64,000 nt of DNA from Anticarsia gemmatalis (Eukaryota > Arthropoda > Insecta > Lepidoptera > Erebidae), in contig NC_134758.1 in assembly GCF_050436995.1 (NCBI RefSeq), forward strand, positions 10,912,001 through 10,976,000, written 5' to 3'. The notes beneath the pieces are model-generated. The model was not told the DNA's origin and ran no database searches. It was given only the letters and a program-made list of their open reading frames with translations. The position numbers and the translations under genes were made by a program. Position 1 is the stretch's first letter. Each line of letters opens with the position of its first letter. Positions 11,267 to 24,050 of the stretch are shown here, one piece after another.

Positions 11267-11799
11267 GAGACCATATGATAAAAAATATCTGTAAAACTTA
11301 TTTAAGAGACCTAAGTCATACTCTAATAAGCGAAATTGGCTTCATCTTTAAAATAATGAAAGTAATGAATATCAAAAGTATTCGAGATTATTCTAAAGGT
11401 TCAACAGAATCCTGAGATCGTTTCCAAGTACAATTTAAACAGTAATGTCATTAGGAACGGAGTAATAACGGATTATCATTCTGCTTAGAAACTCTTATTT
11501 ACATTTTAATCACTGAATGAAGAAGATTTTTTTTATTTTTGTTGAAGTTATTTTCTTGGATTCGTCTTTATATGGATATCGTTGCGTTAAAAGGTAATTT
11601 TTATTTTAAATAACAAATACATATTTGTTGGATTTTAGAACGTTTTTAATATTTTGGTAATAAATTTGAATTAAAATATATTTTAACGCTCCTGTTATTA
11701 ATTTTTCGATGAAATAGGTAAGGTTTACAATTTTATGACTGGCATGATCTTTAAGTTAATGATAACCAGTATTTATGTAAAAATAATAAAAAATGTCAT

Positions 11800-11900
11800 C
11801 CAAAGCACGGACACACTCGGCTCAAATATCACTAAGTGGTCACCCATCTACAATTTTTTCACGCAGAAGGTTGCTTAACCAAGTCACCGCATACAAAACA
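11800..11900 (-). repeat. 5S-derived SINE fragment
   Basis: On the minus strand it includes AAGCAACCTTCTGCG, then GATGGGTGACCACTT and GTGCTTTGGATG, matching the family at 13887-14120. Confidence 0.6.
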
Positions 11901-12789
11901 ATGAACGCAGTATGCCATTTGTAATATTTTTATCCTTTTCTATTTACCTTTAAACTGAAGTAATCCTAAGTATGATTAATTCACTAATATTCGTGTTAAT
12001 GGCCTCAATTTGCTATTTTGTATTCAAAGAGTGCTTTTGATTTCAATTAGCATTCATTTATAAATTATGAGCGAGAGGTTCTGTGAATTTTTTCTCGAAA
12101 GTTTACATTTGTTTGTGACTTAAATAGATTTTTCTTGGAAATTTTGAAGTTTGAATCAGTTTTCTGGTAAATATGTAAAGATCTCTTTATTTTTAACGCC
12201 TAAGATTTTATTTTACTGGCAAATTTTAGCTATATGTGGACTTTGATGACTAAATATTATTTTTGATATTAAAAAAATAAATATTCGTAATAATTATGCA
12301 AGGTTTACAAAATTTTACCGGCACAGTATTTTTTATATAGAGACACGTACATTTAATTACAGAATCATAACATTGAATAGTAAGTAGCCTTCGAAGCCGT
12401 AAAAAGAATTCCAAAGATAATACAAAAAAATACTATAAAAACAAAGAGATCATATTTTACCCAAACACAGACAATAATATAATTTAAGGTTCATAAACTC
12501 AGTACTCGTATTATATATTAGAAATCACAGATCTTTTGATGTCACAAAGGACATTTCTTCGAAATTTACAATTATTGTGAACATTTTTTATTTAACACAT
12601 AATTATCTTTAGATAAAATCCTGACTGTAGTCTGACAACTTATTAGTGAACCTTGACACGTGTGATTTATTGAGAGTATATAAATAATTCCGTATGTGTC
12701 AAATATAATAACCATAAATAACGTGATTGGACCAGACATGTTCACCGAATTAACCCGGAAAGGTGGACTAACATTGATTGCCACAAGAT

Positions 12790-12905
12790 TGTCGGTGTCG
12801 ATGAGAAAAGCGCTAGCAGAGATGGCAGGATGACCTGAACGCAATCGACCAAGAGGACTGGAAATCCAAAGTAGAAGCCTTAGTTCAGCAGTGGGGTACA
12901 GAAAG
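12790..12905 (+). repeat. LINE 3'-end fragment (RTE-like)
   Basis: Reads GGCAGGATGACCTGAACGCA through AAGAGGACTGGAAATCC to a CAGCAGTGGGG end, a layout I associate with 3' ends of moth RTE-type LINEs. Only about 110 bases remain, with no enzyme domain. Confidence 0.5.
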
Positions 12906-13886
12906 GACTAATTTAAAAAAAATACAAGGATAAGTAGCAGAGCAGCAAACATACAATTAGTCGTTGGATCAATCTGCTTGTGTCTGATGTTCCTTATTCT
13001 AAATTCCTAATTTGTGTATCTCCGCCTTCCGCAAACACTTGTCCACAAGGCTCTTTACCAAGTCATTGGACTACATTAAAGTACGCCTTTGTTGTCTGTC
13101 GTACACCAAACTAAGTTGTCGGATTATAGTGATTTTATTTTTGCCGTATTAAATCGTAAAAGCTGTGGACCAAGTAATTACTTGGAAGCAATTATAGCTC
13201 CCTCGAATATTGTTTACGTCATAATAATGAAGTTCTCAGCCGTACAATTTTCTTCTTTCTTTGAGAAAAAGTGCTGAGGTTGGGAAAAAATAAATAGAGA
13301 TTTTTTTTACAAAAAGTATGTACGACGCTAATGAAGAATTATTTAATAGAAAGTAGTTTTGATCAATGTATAAGTTTACAACTAATAAATAATTTTGACA
13401 TTATAAACCAGTTTTATATTCACAATTTTTTTACGTTTCCTTCATACAATGTCTATATTGGTTCAAATTGTTCTTGCGTATATATTTGATACCCAGATAA
13501 ATAGGATTTCCGTAACTTCTGAGACATATGTGTAATCACACATTTAACTAAAACTTTCTAGACTATATGCAACAACACAAAAAGTGCCAAAAGATCTAAC
13601 TTAACACTCACCTATCACTACTACTTCAATCATAATTAATAATAATCTACCGTCTACTTCAACACAAGCATCACTAAACACTCACTAACTTATTGACAGA
13701 CTGCCAGTAAGCGATTACCTTCATATTGACAGATTGCATCGCTAATTACTCAAACGCTTACTAATTAATTAACTCGAACTTCAAGCATTGCTTAAACATT
13801 GGTTAATTTAGATTATTTATTTAACTATTGGTTAGTTATGGGTTTATAGGGAAAAAAGAAAATAAGTTAAAACTACTACTATTAAT

Positions 13887-14120
13887 CGTATGGTAAGTGG
13901 TCAACCTGGTATCAAAGTTGTTCAAGCCGCCCGAAAGGCCTTTGACTTGGCTTAACGACTGTTATCTTAATTGACAACAACCGGGACCGACTTTTTACGT
14001 GCCCTCCGAAGCACGGAGACGCCCAGCTCAAATACCACTAAGCAGTCACCCATCTATAGAATGACCGCGCCAACGGTTGCTTAACCCACAGATCGTTTAC
14101 CGACCGGTGAGCGCAACTCA
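13887..14120 (-). repeat. 5S rRNA-derived SINE, best copy
   Basis: Read on the minus strand it gives GCGCTCACCGGTCGGTAAAC, GTGGGTTAAGCAACC, GTTGGCGCGGTCATTC and TAGATGGGTGACCGC in order and spacing close to insect 5S rRNA (its box A / intermediate element / box C internal promoter). A non-5S body with AAAAAGTCGGTCCCGGTTGT follows. Related copies lie at 11087-11266, 17475-17595 and 26255-26540. That the head derives from 5S rRNA is inferred from a by-eye comparison with the conserved 5S sequence. Confidence 0.75.
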
Positions 14121-14919
14121 ACAACAACCTCAACAAAGTTAAAACTAACTGCTACGACAAGTGCGTAGCAAAATCGTCAGTAGTTATCATGTTGTTACTC
14201 ATCGCCGGTTCGATTCTCAGATCAAACAAAATGTATGTGCGATATACGAATAGTGTAAAGTTCCTGTTTTTTTATCTTTCTAAAACCTTTTCCCACAGTT
14301 TTTAAATTTTCATGAAGTCACCTGAAAAAACCTGGTTTAATAGTCGATTCCGCTATACCTAATATACTGTGTCTGAAAAAAAATCACGTAGTTCATGCAA
14401 AGTGCTTCAAACCTAGGACCCCTCAATCACAAATCCAACACCTAAATCTTTGGACTACCACCACCCCTAAAGAACTTAACTAGGGGGTTAAGTTTAATAA
14501 AAGTTGTATTCAATTGCACTTTCCATAGGGGTATCATATAAATCTCCTCACTACAAAGAACTGTCTACGATTTGACAGTCACGTAGCAATATGCTACGAG
14601 ATCGCACTCTTGCTACGAATACGTGCTACGTCAATGTGGTCTACGAGATTGCCTGCATCATAAGTTACTTTTAAGTTTAATTGTAAGCAGCGTATCTTGA
14701 ATCTGCTAATAAATTAATTTTGTAGTTATAACTACAAAAATAATTTATTTAATCTACTTTCTCACTACTATTAGGCTATTGAGATATGCAAAAATGCTAT
14801 AGGTTTCATTAGTAAACTATGGGATGCTAATTACAACTAAAAATTAACCCAATACAGCTTCACTGACCAGAAAAGAATACCACTCGAAACCTCGGCAGTA
14901 GATGTGTCCCCAAAAATCA

Positions 14920-15000
14920 GAGGCACTCAGCTAGAATACCTTTAAACGGCCACCCATCTATGAGATATCTGCGACAGAGGTTGTTTAACGTATTGATACA
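14920..15000 (-). repeat. 5S-derived SINE fragment
   Basis: Minus strand shows GTTAAACAACCTCTGTCGC and ATAGATGGGTGGCCG, a diverged piece of the 13887-14120 family. Confidence 0.55.
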
Positions 15001-15409
15001 ATAACCACAGCTAAAACACAGAAAAAACTTTTATGCAAATAGAAAAGACAAGAGGGAAATATATTTATAGTTGAAATAATATTATTTCAGCAAAGAGGTT
15101 GTATTTTCCGTGCAGGTTGCAGTGCTCAAAGCGTTTGACCGGCGAACCGGGTGCTTTGTTCAACAACATAAATATCTAACTGGTGTTCACTTTAAACTGA
15201 ATTGTGCTAAATTGTACGTGTTTTCAACCGAATTTTATTGTTCCTTTATTTTTGTACTTGTAAAGTGAAATATGTTTCCTTTATTCTGGTTATTTATGTC
15301 CCTGCAAATTTGTAAATAGTGCGTTTTTCAAAATTAAGTATGCATGGACGGTGGTTATTTTAATTCAATAATGATTAACTTATGTTTATGCTGCACTAGC
15401 CTGCAACTA

Positions 15410-15515
15410 TATTCATCATCTCAGCCATGGGACGTCCACTGGTGAACAAAGACCTCCCTCATAGATTTCTAGAATAGCCGATCTGATGCGACCTGTATCC
15501 ACCGGCAACTTACAT
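15410..15515 (+). repeat. LINE-related fragment
   Basis: TCAGCCATGGGACGTCCACT, then CCTCCCTCATAGATTTCTAG, resembles a widely dispersed moth LINE 3' region that I recognise from memory. Not coding here. Confidence 0.45.
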
Positions 15516-15894
15516 GGAAATATTTAAAAAAAAATCCAAAACAATAATTCTAAGTAAATCTATTTTGCTCGATTGATTAAATTGAAATAGCATTATAGAC
15601 ATGTTTTCTAATGCTTTTTATCATGGGCATAGATTTATGGGATTCTCTGTTTATTACTTCTACTTACTTATGGAATTATTTCAGTCCTCTCTTGGCTAGA
15701 GGACACTTGAAATACATGATAAATAAAAGCATTTTGACTAAGTATGTTTTAGTTATAGTTAATTTTCATAAGTTATTACATTAGATATACAAAACAACTA
15801 CATATTGAACGATTGAAGGAATAAACAAACAATTCCAATCCTCTACAAAATGGATTTCATTCGCACAGAAACATAATTCTTTTTATATATTCTA

Positions 15895-16136
15895 CTAGCT
15901 GACCCCCGCAACTTCGCTTGCGTCCCATAAGAGAGAATGGGTCGAAATTTTCTCCGTTTTTGTAACATTTTTTACTGGTACTCTGCTCCTATTGGTCGTA
16001 GCGTAATGATATATAGCCTTCCTCAATAAATGGGCTATCTAACACTGAAAGAATTTTTCAAATCGGACTAGTAGTTCCTGAGATTAGCGCGTTCAAACAA
16101 ACAAACAAACTCTTTAGCTTTATAATATTAGTATAG
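15895..16136 (-). mobile_element. Short non-autonomous Helitron, family D
   Basis: On the minus strand it starts TCTATACTAATATTATAAAG and ends in GTCAGCTAG, with the same body as 4580-4843. Confidence 0.75.
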
Positions 16137-17474
16137 ATTTTGGCATTATACTTGTTTAAAATTTCATCAGTCAAATAAAAACAACTTTCGCATTTACAAC
16201 ACTAATAAGAATACAAAAAAATAATTACTTCCCTGAAACAATACATTGACTCAATAAAAAGCCAATAAGACTAATAAAAAAGCAATATTAATTAAGGTTG
16301 ATACACACTATCGCAGCGACCGATATCAATTCATTGCGAACAAGTGCGAAGCCTACGACAGAGATTGATTCCCGAATGCCAAACACCCTTGACTTTATGT
16401 AGGGACCATATGATTTTATTATATACGGGATATTTTATTTTATGGATTATTAAAACCAGTGGTGTGTTATAAATATGGTTTTATGGAAAAAGGAACGTAA
16501 GTGGCTGGGTGTCATAAGTGCGATGGACTTGAGAAAATTGTTACTGGCCGAAAGAATATACGTAGTAGGAATATAATAAAAAAACTCCTATTATCGGAAC
16601 AATTTTTGAAAATTAAGCTAATGTATGTGACCAAAAAACTTACGAACAAACAGACAAATAAATATTCTATTCGATTCTATTACTAAATGAAAGTTTGAAG
16701 TATATACATAATATATATTAAGTTTAGGTTTGGTATTTTTGACTAATTATTATTTTTGTCAAAAATATAACACTATCATCATTTGAATAAAGTAATCTAT
16801 CAATAAAAAAACACTTCTAACAAAGCAATTCGATATTTGTACCTCCAAACACGGCCACTTTCGTGAGCTGACTACTACGCATAATTCAGTACATGTTTAC
16901 ACGAAAATACAAGCACAGGGCTTTAGTTAACCTTCACAGAAATTACTAGGGGTCCCTTAAGACTTCCCTTGCTATTCACTTTATATCCTTCCTTCCACGC
17001 TAAGCGTATTTTTACGACATCACTGCAAAAACTTTGTAAATATTCAATGTTTTTATTAAAACTTCTGTCTTCTGCGAATGGCTTAAAAGATTTTGAGAAA
17101 CCTTAAATGGGTGTTTAAACTTTTAGATATTGAAATTTTATAAACTTTGTATTGCAAAGTATGTGAATTATTTATTTATTATGCCAAAAAAACTGGCGGA
17201 ACAAATAGTATGAGAACAGTCAGTAAAACATAAATAAATTAAAGTTTAATTTTTTTCGCAAGAGTTAAAGTGTCTGCAGAAATGTTGATATTATTATCGT
17301 GACACCTTCTTATCACATAAGTATTAAACATTTGTATTTATTTGAAATAAACATTATTCTTGTCAAGTTGTAGAAAACTCACAGACTTTGGAAAGCGGGG
17401 GCGACTTAAACTGTAAAGATGTTATGGATCAATTATTCTACTTTTAACTAAATAGTTTTAACTCTGCACTTTGA
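16137..17474. other. Intergenic, nothing recognised
   Basis: AT-rich. The short open frames show no protein-like composition. Confidence 0.5.
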
Positions 17475-17595
17475 GGCGCCAGTAGCCAGTTGCGCTCACT
17501 GGTCGGTAAACGATCTGTGGGTTAAGCTAACCTTGACGCGGTCATTTCGTAGATGGGTGACCGCATAGTGGTATTTGAATGGGGCGTCTAACTAC
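17475..17595 (+). repeat. 5S-derived SINE fragment
   Basis: CCAGTTGCGCTCACTGGTCG, then GTGGGTTAAGCTAACC and GTAGATGGGTGACCGC. The copy stops abruptly after GGGGCGTCTAAC. Confidence 0.65.
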
Positions 17596-18861
17596 TTTAC
17601 TAGCTAAATAAGTAACACATTTACTTCTTTCTGTAATGAAATTCACCCCAAATTTTCTCATCTTTTCCTCTACAGTATACTTACTTTCACGGCTAGCATT
17701 TCTAAAAATGTCCCATCAAAAATCATGGTGACTATATCCCATGATTCCATGAATAATTAACAAGGGGTTACAGAAACCTTGTTACCTCTCCGAGATTGTA
17801 CTAAATAAATTACTTGATTTCTATGGCGTCTCTGTCTTAATTATATTTGTCTTTAAATAAACGCAGAAAATGATTTCTTGGTTTTATACGAAAGACGGTG
17901 TTAGTGTTAGAAGTCAGTGGCCGAGTTTTGTAAATTAATTATACTTTTTGATTGAATTAAAGTTGTTTCTTGTACACATAATAATAAAATGACCAACTGG
18001 TCTTAAACACGATGGGAATTTTTAAGTTCTAAAGTTGCAATACCTTATATGTTACCAGATATTTCGACTTTTTTCTTGATTCATTTACAGAATGAATTTG
18101 ACTTTATAATTCTTAATTTCATTTTAACTAAACAGGCTACACAGAGCCCAGTCTTGCGGAGACATTAAAATTTACAAACATACAAAGTGCCACGAAACCC
18201 GAAACAACTGTGTTTCACTCTGGACAATCACGTACAAAAATAACAAACTAAATAAGCGCTGCCACTGGCCAACCACTTATTTTTTTAAAGATCCAATGCC
18301 TAATTAATCCAATCATACTTAACATTGATTATTTACAAATAACAATAGGTAATCTAAATAATTACAGAAAATAACAAATATTCTTCTAACAAACAACACT
18401 ACTACAAGGCATATGAATGCAAAAGCAATTATAAAGTAAAGATAAAAAGAAAAGCGTAATAGCAATTAGACACAGTATAATAATTTCACAGAGTTCATAT
18501 CGTATGCTTTGAAACGTTCATCCGATTACTTGGTGCTCATATTATGCATATAAAGCCGGGCGTACACTAGCGGCACCACACTGCAGGTCAAAACTATAAA
18601 AGCGCTATAGTTCGGCAAATGTCTGAAGACTTTGCCTCGAAAGTGTTCGGAAATAAAAGCTATTTTTTACATTTAAGTTAGGCTAGGCTGTGACGCTAGC
18701 ATTTTTAAGCGCACCTCTGCATGCTTGAAGATTCCACAGCATTCATTTTATTGTCGTCAGTGTGCGTAATACTCGTATAATGCTTGTACGTATTTTCTAT
18801 TTATAACATTACACTTGTCATGCCCGAAGGTATAGACAATACGCTTTTTACTACTTAGTAT
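17596..18861. other. Intergenic, nothing recognised
   Basis: No repeat shared within the window and no coding signal. Confidence 0.5.
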
Positions 18862-19035
18862 GTTATAGGGGTGAGTTTATTGTCATACACCGAGCTCATT
18901 TCCAAATCTGACCAGCGCCTCTGACGGGTGTCGTAGGAAACATTTTGGCAGTACATTCTAAATGTCAAATGTCGATAGCTAGCCGGTTGTCGGTAGTCGA
19001 TAGTGGTAGAGAATCGAGGTACTGAGATTTGGTGA
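18862..19035 (-). mobile_element. MITE, local family M1
   Basis: Contains CAGCGCCTCTGACGGGTGTC, AGTACATTCTAAATGTCAA and the terminal motif TAGTCGATAGTGGTAGAGAA. Further copies: 32765-32965, 33352-33533, 53866-54012 and a diverged one at 23460-23600. The left end of this copy is degraded. Confidence 0.6.
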
Positions 19036-19636
19036 TTAACAGTTATATACACTACAGAAGTACAGACTACAGGCACGGTCACATACAGAGATATGCCAAA
19101 AATGTCTTGCTGTTCCGTTGGTGGACGCTAGGCCTTACTCTAGTCTACTTTGCGGTATAAACATATATGCTCAGTGCATTCAGACGATTAGCTGTGAACA
19201 TTTTACAGCGAAGTAGCGCCACCGCGAGTGTGTTGCATTAAATATGTGCTGGGGATTTGTGACAACCTGTTTACTTGGAGAAGATTTCCAGTATTTACTG
19301 AGTGATATTAGGTATTCAAATATAGCGATAATTTGGTATGAACGTCTTTTAGTACTATAATTTCTGTATATTTTACTAATATGTATTTGTTGACCGCTTT
19401 ACTTAGTATTCATTACCAACTTTATACTAATCAGCTCGGGTTTTTACCCTTTTACGGCTAAACTACTGAAATAAAGCTGTGATAGGAATTAGGATGCAAA
19501 AACAATCATCAAATTATTTTTATAGAGAACTCTTGGATATAATCGCGCTGAAAGACAGTTCGTATGTTAATACGAAAATAAATTTGCATGTTTTTCACTT
19601 TCTCGGCTAAAGTCCTGAACCAATAAAATAAATAAA

Positions 19637-19880
19637 TTTAACCCATTAATGTCCCACTGCTGGGCAAGGGTCTCCTCCCGTAATGAGGGAGGGGTTAGGC
19701 CATGAATCCACCACGCTGGCCAAGTGCGGGTTGGGGACTTTGCATGCCCTCAACAAATGTATTAAACAAATTTTAGGCATGCAAGGTTTTCTCACGATGT
19801 TTTCCTTCACCGTTGGAGCACGTGACAATTATTTCTAATACACACATAACTTCGAAAAGTCATTGGTGTGTTGAACTAAA
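19637..19880 (-). repeat. tRNA-derived SINE, family C, head missing
   Basis: Starts AACCCATTAATGTCCCACTG and runs through CACGCTGGCCAAGTGCGGGT and TTTTCCTTCACCGTTGGAGC to CATTGGTGTGTTG. Confidence 0.75.
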
Positions 19881-20039
19881 ATTTAAGAAACCGATAAACC
19901 ATATTTACTTATTATTTCTCTTCTTACAGATTCTTATACTTCTTAGCGAAGTAAAGTCCACGCGTTATAAGCATACAATATCAAGCAAGAACAAGGGTTC
20001 ACTAATTAACTCTCTTATTTAAAAAGAAAGCAAAACGAA

Positions 20040-20260
20040 TTATTACGACAGTCGGAAATCTTCCCAGTAAACAGACACAAATGACGAACAAACTGTATCA
20101 ATTCCTGTATTATCCACATGCGTATTCGGATGGTATAGGACACATACACAGTGCTATCAACGAGATTCCCTTCGTTATCCACTGTACATTGTACATCAAC
20201 TACGTGACGGCTGACCACTTTCACGATACTGGTACAATGTTTCAATTATTTCACACTAAG
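20040..20260 (-). pseudogene. Coding-like duplicated segment, copy 1 (degraded)
   Basis: Minus-strand translation includes CTVDNEGNLVDSTVYV, shared with copy 2 at 20640-20871. Relative to copy 2 it has an indel just upstream that breaks the frame after SGQPSR. The nucleotide block around GATTCCCTTCGTTATCCACT is identical in both. I do not recognise the protein. Confidence 0.45.
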
Positions 20261-20261
20261 A

Positions 20262-20415
20262 CTTGCTCTTGTGTCGCGGGGACTTTTACAAACATTCAAC
20301 GTACACGAAGCACAATCAGAAAAGAATCAATTATTTGTGGATCGCACAAATAATTGTTCCGTGTGGGAATCGAACCCACGACCTATCGGCTCTCTGGTAG
20401 TGGCGTAGTGACGAC
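20262..20415 (-). repeat. tRNA-derived SINE, family A
   Basis: Minus strand has the B box GGGTTCGATTCCCACACGG, then ATTATTTGTGCGATCCACAA, and the tail GTCCCCGCGACACAAGAG, as at 462-665. Confidence 0.65.
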
Positions 20416-20639
20416 CTTGGGGGCTATCACGTATCTCATTTGACAACTATTTGAAAGCCACTACGCTGTACATTGTTTTCTCCCTTAGATCATCGTGATT
20501 AACATGTTACTTCAAAGCAGCAATGTACTGAATAGTGACCATCAATTTGACATATACTAGCTGTCAACTGAGTTACGTGATCAGCGGGCTTGTCCACTGC
20601 ACCATTGAGGCCGGCATTTAACTTCAATTACTCAGTATA

Positions 20640-20871
20640 CAGACACAAATGCCGAACAATCTCATATCTCTGTATCATCCACATCCACATACACAGTGCT
20701 ATCAACGAGATTCCCTTCGTTATCCACTGTACATTCTACATCAGTGCTACGTGACGGTTGACCACTTTCAAGATACTCGTGCATTGTTTCAAGCCGTACA
20801 TTTTGATTTCCAGGAATTATGACGTAACGTAACGATGAAGACTTTCGAGGTAGAGTCATGTATGGAGCCAC
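20640..20871 (-). other. Coding-like duplicated segment, copy 2
   Basis: Open minus frame of 69 codons from ATG at 20871: MAPYMTLPRKSSSLRYVI, then ESGQPSRSTDVECTVDNEGN, LVDSTVYVDVDDTEI and stop. It is preceded by TATATCAG, a possible splice acceptor. About 130 bases are shared with 20040-20260. It could be a tandemly duplicated exon of an unrecognised gene or a piece of a transposon gene. Confidence 0.35.
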
Positions 20872-22899
20872 TGATATACTGTGTATATCAATGATAAGAT
20901 CAGTAAACAGTTGAATAAGTAATAATAGTCCATTAAAATGTTACATGAGTTTTACATTTCTTAGAGGACGCAATTTTATTTTTGGAACATTTGGGGGGGT
21001 CAATAGAAGCTTAGCTTGAAGTTGGTGGGGTCGCCAGCCTTGTCCCCCGGCTGCTTTCTTAAAATAGGGGGTGGAAACACTATTTTCGCTATATCTCGGA
21101 AACTATGCGTCTTACAATAAAATTGAAAAAGGATAATTTGCAGCAAATTATTTTGCCTACAAATATGTTTACTAACTTTTTGCCCTAAATTAACAATTCA
21201 TCAATTCATCAATCAGTCGGATATCAATCAATCAGACAATCGTCAGATGCAGATGCATAAACTTACGGATCACTGTTGTCATAAATTCTCATATGTTTAT
21301 GTACAACAAATACAAAAATAATACGTAAAAGTAAGTACAATATGTCACACTGACACAATGTAAGTAGGGATCAGCACAATGTTGAGACAAAATTCTTACA
21401 TTTCAGAATAATAAATCTAAGGAAAAGACACGGTAAAGGAAAACCGAAGTATGTTTCCTTTTAATTACAAAAACCACACAATTTCCTTTCTGAAACAACA
21501 TCAAATCAACGCATGCGTCACAAACCAACGTCAAATGTTCTCAACAATTTGAGGACTATGAATTTTCGTGAGACAACATGATTTAATTTAGGTAATATTC
21601 TTCTTTATATTTTTGAGTTTTAAAAAAATATTTCAACTTTTTACTATTGACTACTAATTTAATTTCATATACTAATAATAGTTGCAAACAAGTCTTCCTT
21701 TGCCTGACATTATCCCACGTTATGTGATGTCGGCATAACATGCTTTCTCTTGGAAATATTTTGTAAAGGAGATTTGACAGATTTTTGTTATAACCTCCTA
21801 CTTACTAATATTAGGAATTAAAATGACTAATTAAGCACACACAACACACTTTCTATCAAACTACACACAAGTTCTGAACAAAATTATCAATAAGAATTCT
21901 ATATCGTATCAAAACTTTGCAATCGTGTTACTCAATCAAAATAATCTCAAAAATAATACTCAAAAACGGTCAAAATTACAAGGTGACAAATAATCCAATA
22001 TGAACCACCTTGAGTACCACTGTTTCAAGCTATTATATTAATACATATTATTATGTGTATATGATTCACATAAAACACAGAGGACAATGAACGTATGTTC
22101 TAAGTCACGCCACGTGCAAAAGAATCACGGTTCGTTAAGCATTTCTTACTCTTTTATCTAAATACACGCGGTTTTACCAACAATCATGTCAAATATACGT
22201 TCTATGTTACTGTATTATACATTGTTTTACATTCATTATAAGGTATTATTCTGTGGTATGATTCTGAGAAAATTTCGCTGTTTGTTGAGTAATTAGGGTG
22301 TGAAAGAGATGCTTAAAACTTAATATTATTTCGTTTTTGGACTGATTTGGATGGCTGATGGATTCAGATTTGGAGCTTCAAAAGATTGATGTACAACTTA
22401 AAGTAAAAAGTAGTAAGTAGATGCTGTATGTTCACCACAATATAATTAAAAACTTTGACAAAATATAGCTTGTACAAACTGACAATAGCTTAATAATCAT
22501 ATTGTTACGGTTTCTAAATATTGCTTTACAGCATACAATGGTTTTATAAAAGCATCTCTATGCACTTTCTTAAGAGTGGATTTATAACTTGCTTGAGGCG
22601 AGTATGAGAAGATTGCATAAGATATGAAATGTAAACTCGCTTAGTATAATGGAGAAAAATAAAAGGAAAACATGAACTGATGAGAATTATATTTATTTAT
22701 ACTTTTACGGTGAGTAAAAAAAATTCGACACATTTTGAAATACTCTTTTAAACAAGGTCAACTTACTTTATATTTAGGAAGTAACGTGTAAAGGCTTTTT
22801 TCTGTGAAAGCTACTTAGAATAGGCATTTTATTTGACTTTGGGCCATTCAATGCGTTTGGAAGTACCTACAGTATTTTTACAAATAATAAATATATAAC
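20872..22899. other. Intergenic, no gene seen
   Basis: A GC-richer patch at about 20990-21130 (GGGGGGGTCAATAGAAGC, then ATATCTCGGAAACTATGCG) looks like part of a repeat but has no second copy here. The remainder is AT-rich without signal. Confidence 0.5.
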
Positions 22900-22985
22900 C
22901 TGGGTGGACTCAAGGCCTAACCCCTCTTTTATTTCGGAAGCAGACCCTTGCCCAGCAGTGAGACATTAATGGATAAAATTTATTT
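22900..22985 (+). repeat. SINE family C, 3' tail fragment
   Basis: GGTGGACTCAAGGCCTAACC, then GACCCTTGCCCAGCAGTGAG and ATTAATGGATAAA. Confidence 0.65.
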
Positions 22986-23459
22986 AATTTCATTTGAATG
23001 ATGTTAGAGATATAACCTAATTTCTATAATCGTATTTCATCGATGAAACGACTTTTGTATAAAGATTTTGGTTTCTTTATCTTACACTTTGTCAATACAG
23101 CTTCCAATATTTATAGTAACAATCCCGGTAGTCGTATAACCATGGATACTGGTAACAATGGAACTCCACACTAATGGAACAGCACCCGTTAATAGCCATA
23201 AATTTCACCTGGCACCGTTTGTATGACTCAACACGTATTTACACCTATTAATTGATATATCTATGTAGTACTTGCAGTACCTACATTTGTAACAGTTCGG
23301 TTAGTTTTAGATTGATCTGTTCGTTACTTATTACAACTAATATTCTTATAATAAGCGCTTAATTGTTATAAGATTGTGACGAACTCAGTATGTTTTAAAT
23401 TTAAAAACGTTTTTGAGCTTTCACTTACGGCAATATCGAATCAACAGTATTATTATAAT

Positions 23460-23600
23460 ATTCAGCAGTCAGCGCCTCCGGCAAGCGCCGTAGGATATTT
23501 TAGAAAAAAAATTAAATGTCAAACTCTGTATAGTCGACAGTACCGACCGAAAATCGCGCTATAGCTTCTCATACACATCTCATCAGTCGATAGCAGATAT
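23460..23600. repeat. Diverged M1-like MITE
   Basis: CAGCGCCTCCGGCAAGCG, AATTAAATGTCAAACTC and ATAGTCGACAGTACCGACC echo the order of blocks in the M1 copies. Boundaries are unclear. Confidence 0.35.
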
Positions 23601-23791
23601 CGCCCTACAAGACCCTTGAAGATATTTTAATCTTTTATCAGGATTGTTAAAGTCATCCTATTAACTTGTGTTAACGACGTTTGCAACGCGAAGACCCTAA
23701 ACATAACATTAAAATAAGTACGTTAACAATACTACAACTCTACGAAAACAAATAACAGTAACGTTTTGGGAACAATTTGGTTCAATATAAT

Positions 23792-24050
23792 TCATATTAA
23801 CATGAAATGTGAATGTCTGTCTGTCTGCTTGCATTCACAGCTAAACAACTGATTCAACCTGAATGACATTTAGCATGGAGATAGCTTAAGACCTAGGCTC
23901 AAAATTAGGCTTTTACTTTTTATAGGCCAACCTACAGCTAAGCTGCTAAAACGGCGTTGTAAAATACCACTTTAAAAAAAAAACTACCCCTAAGCTGATG
24001 GAACGAGGGATGAAATTTCGACTGGGAGCGAATCCAGGCGTGTCAGCTAG
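23792..24050 (+). mobile_element. Helitron-like non-autonomous element
   Basis: Starts TCATATTAACATGAAATGTG, has a (TGTC)n run, and ends GGCGTGTCAGCTAG followed by T. The 5' end is a degenerate form of the TCxTACTAATATTATAAA pattern. The body differs from family D. Confidence 0.5.

Larger units (their letters stand above)
14121..15894. other. Intergenic with repeat fragments only
   Basis: No gene seen. Contains a 5S-SINE fragment (14920-15000, -), a LINE-like fragment (15410-15515), and a cluster of GCTACG/CTACGA words at 14580-14660 with no clear period. Confidence 0.5.
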
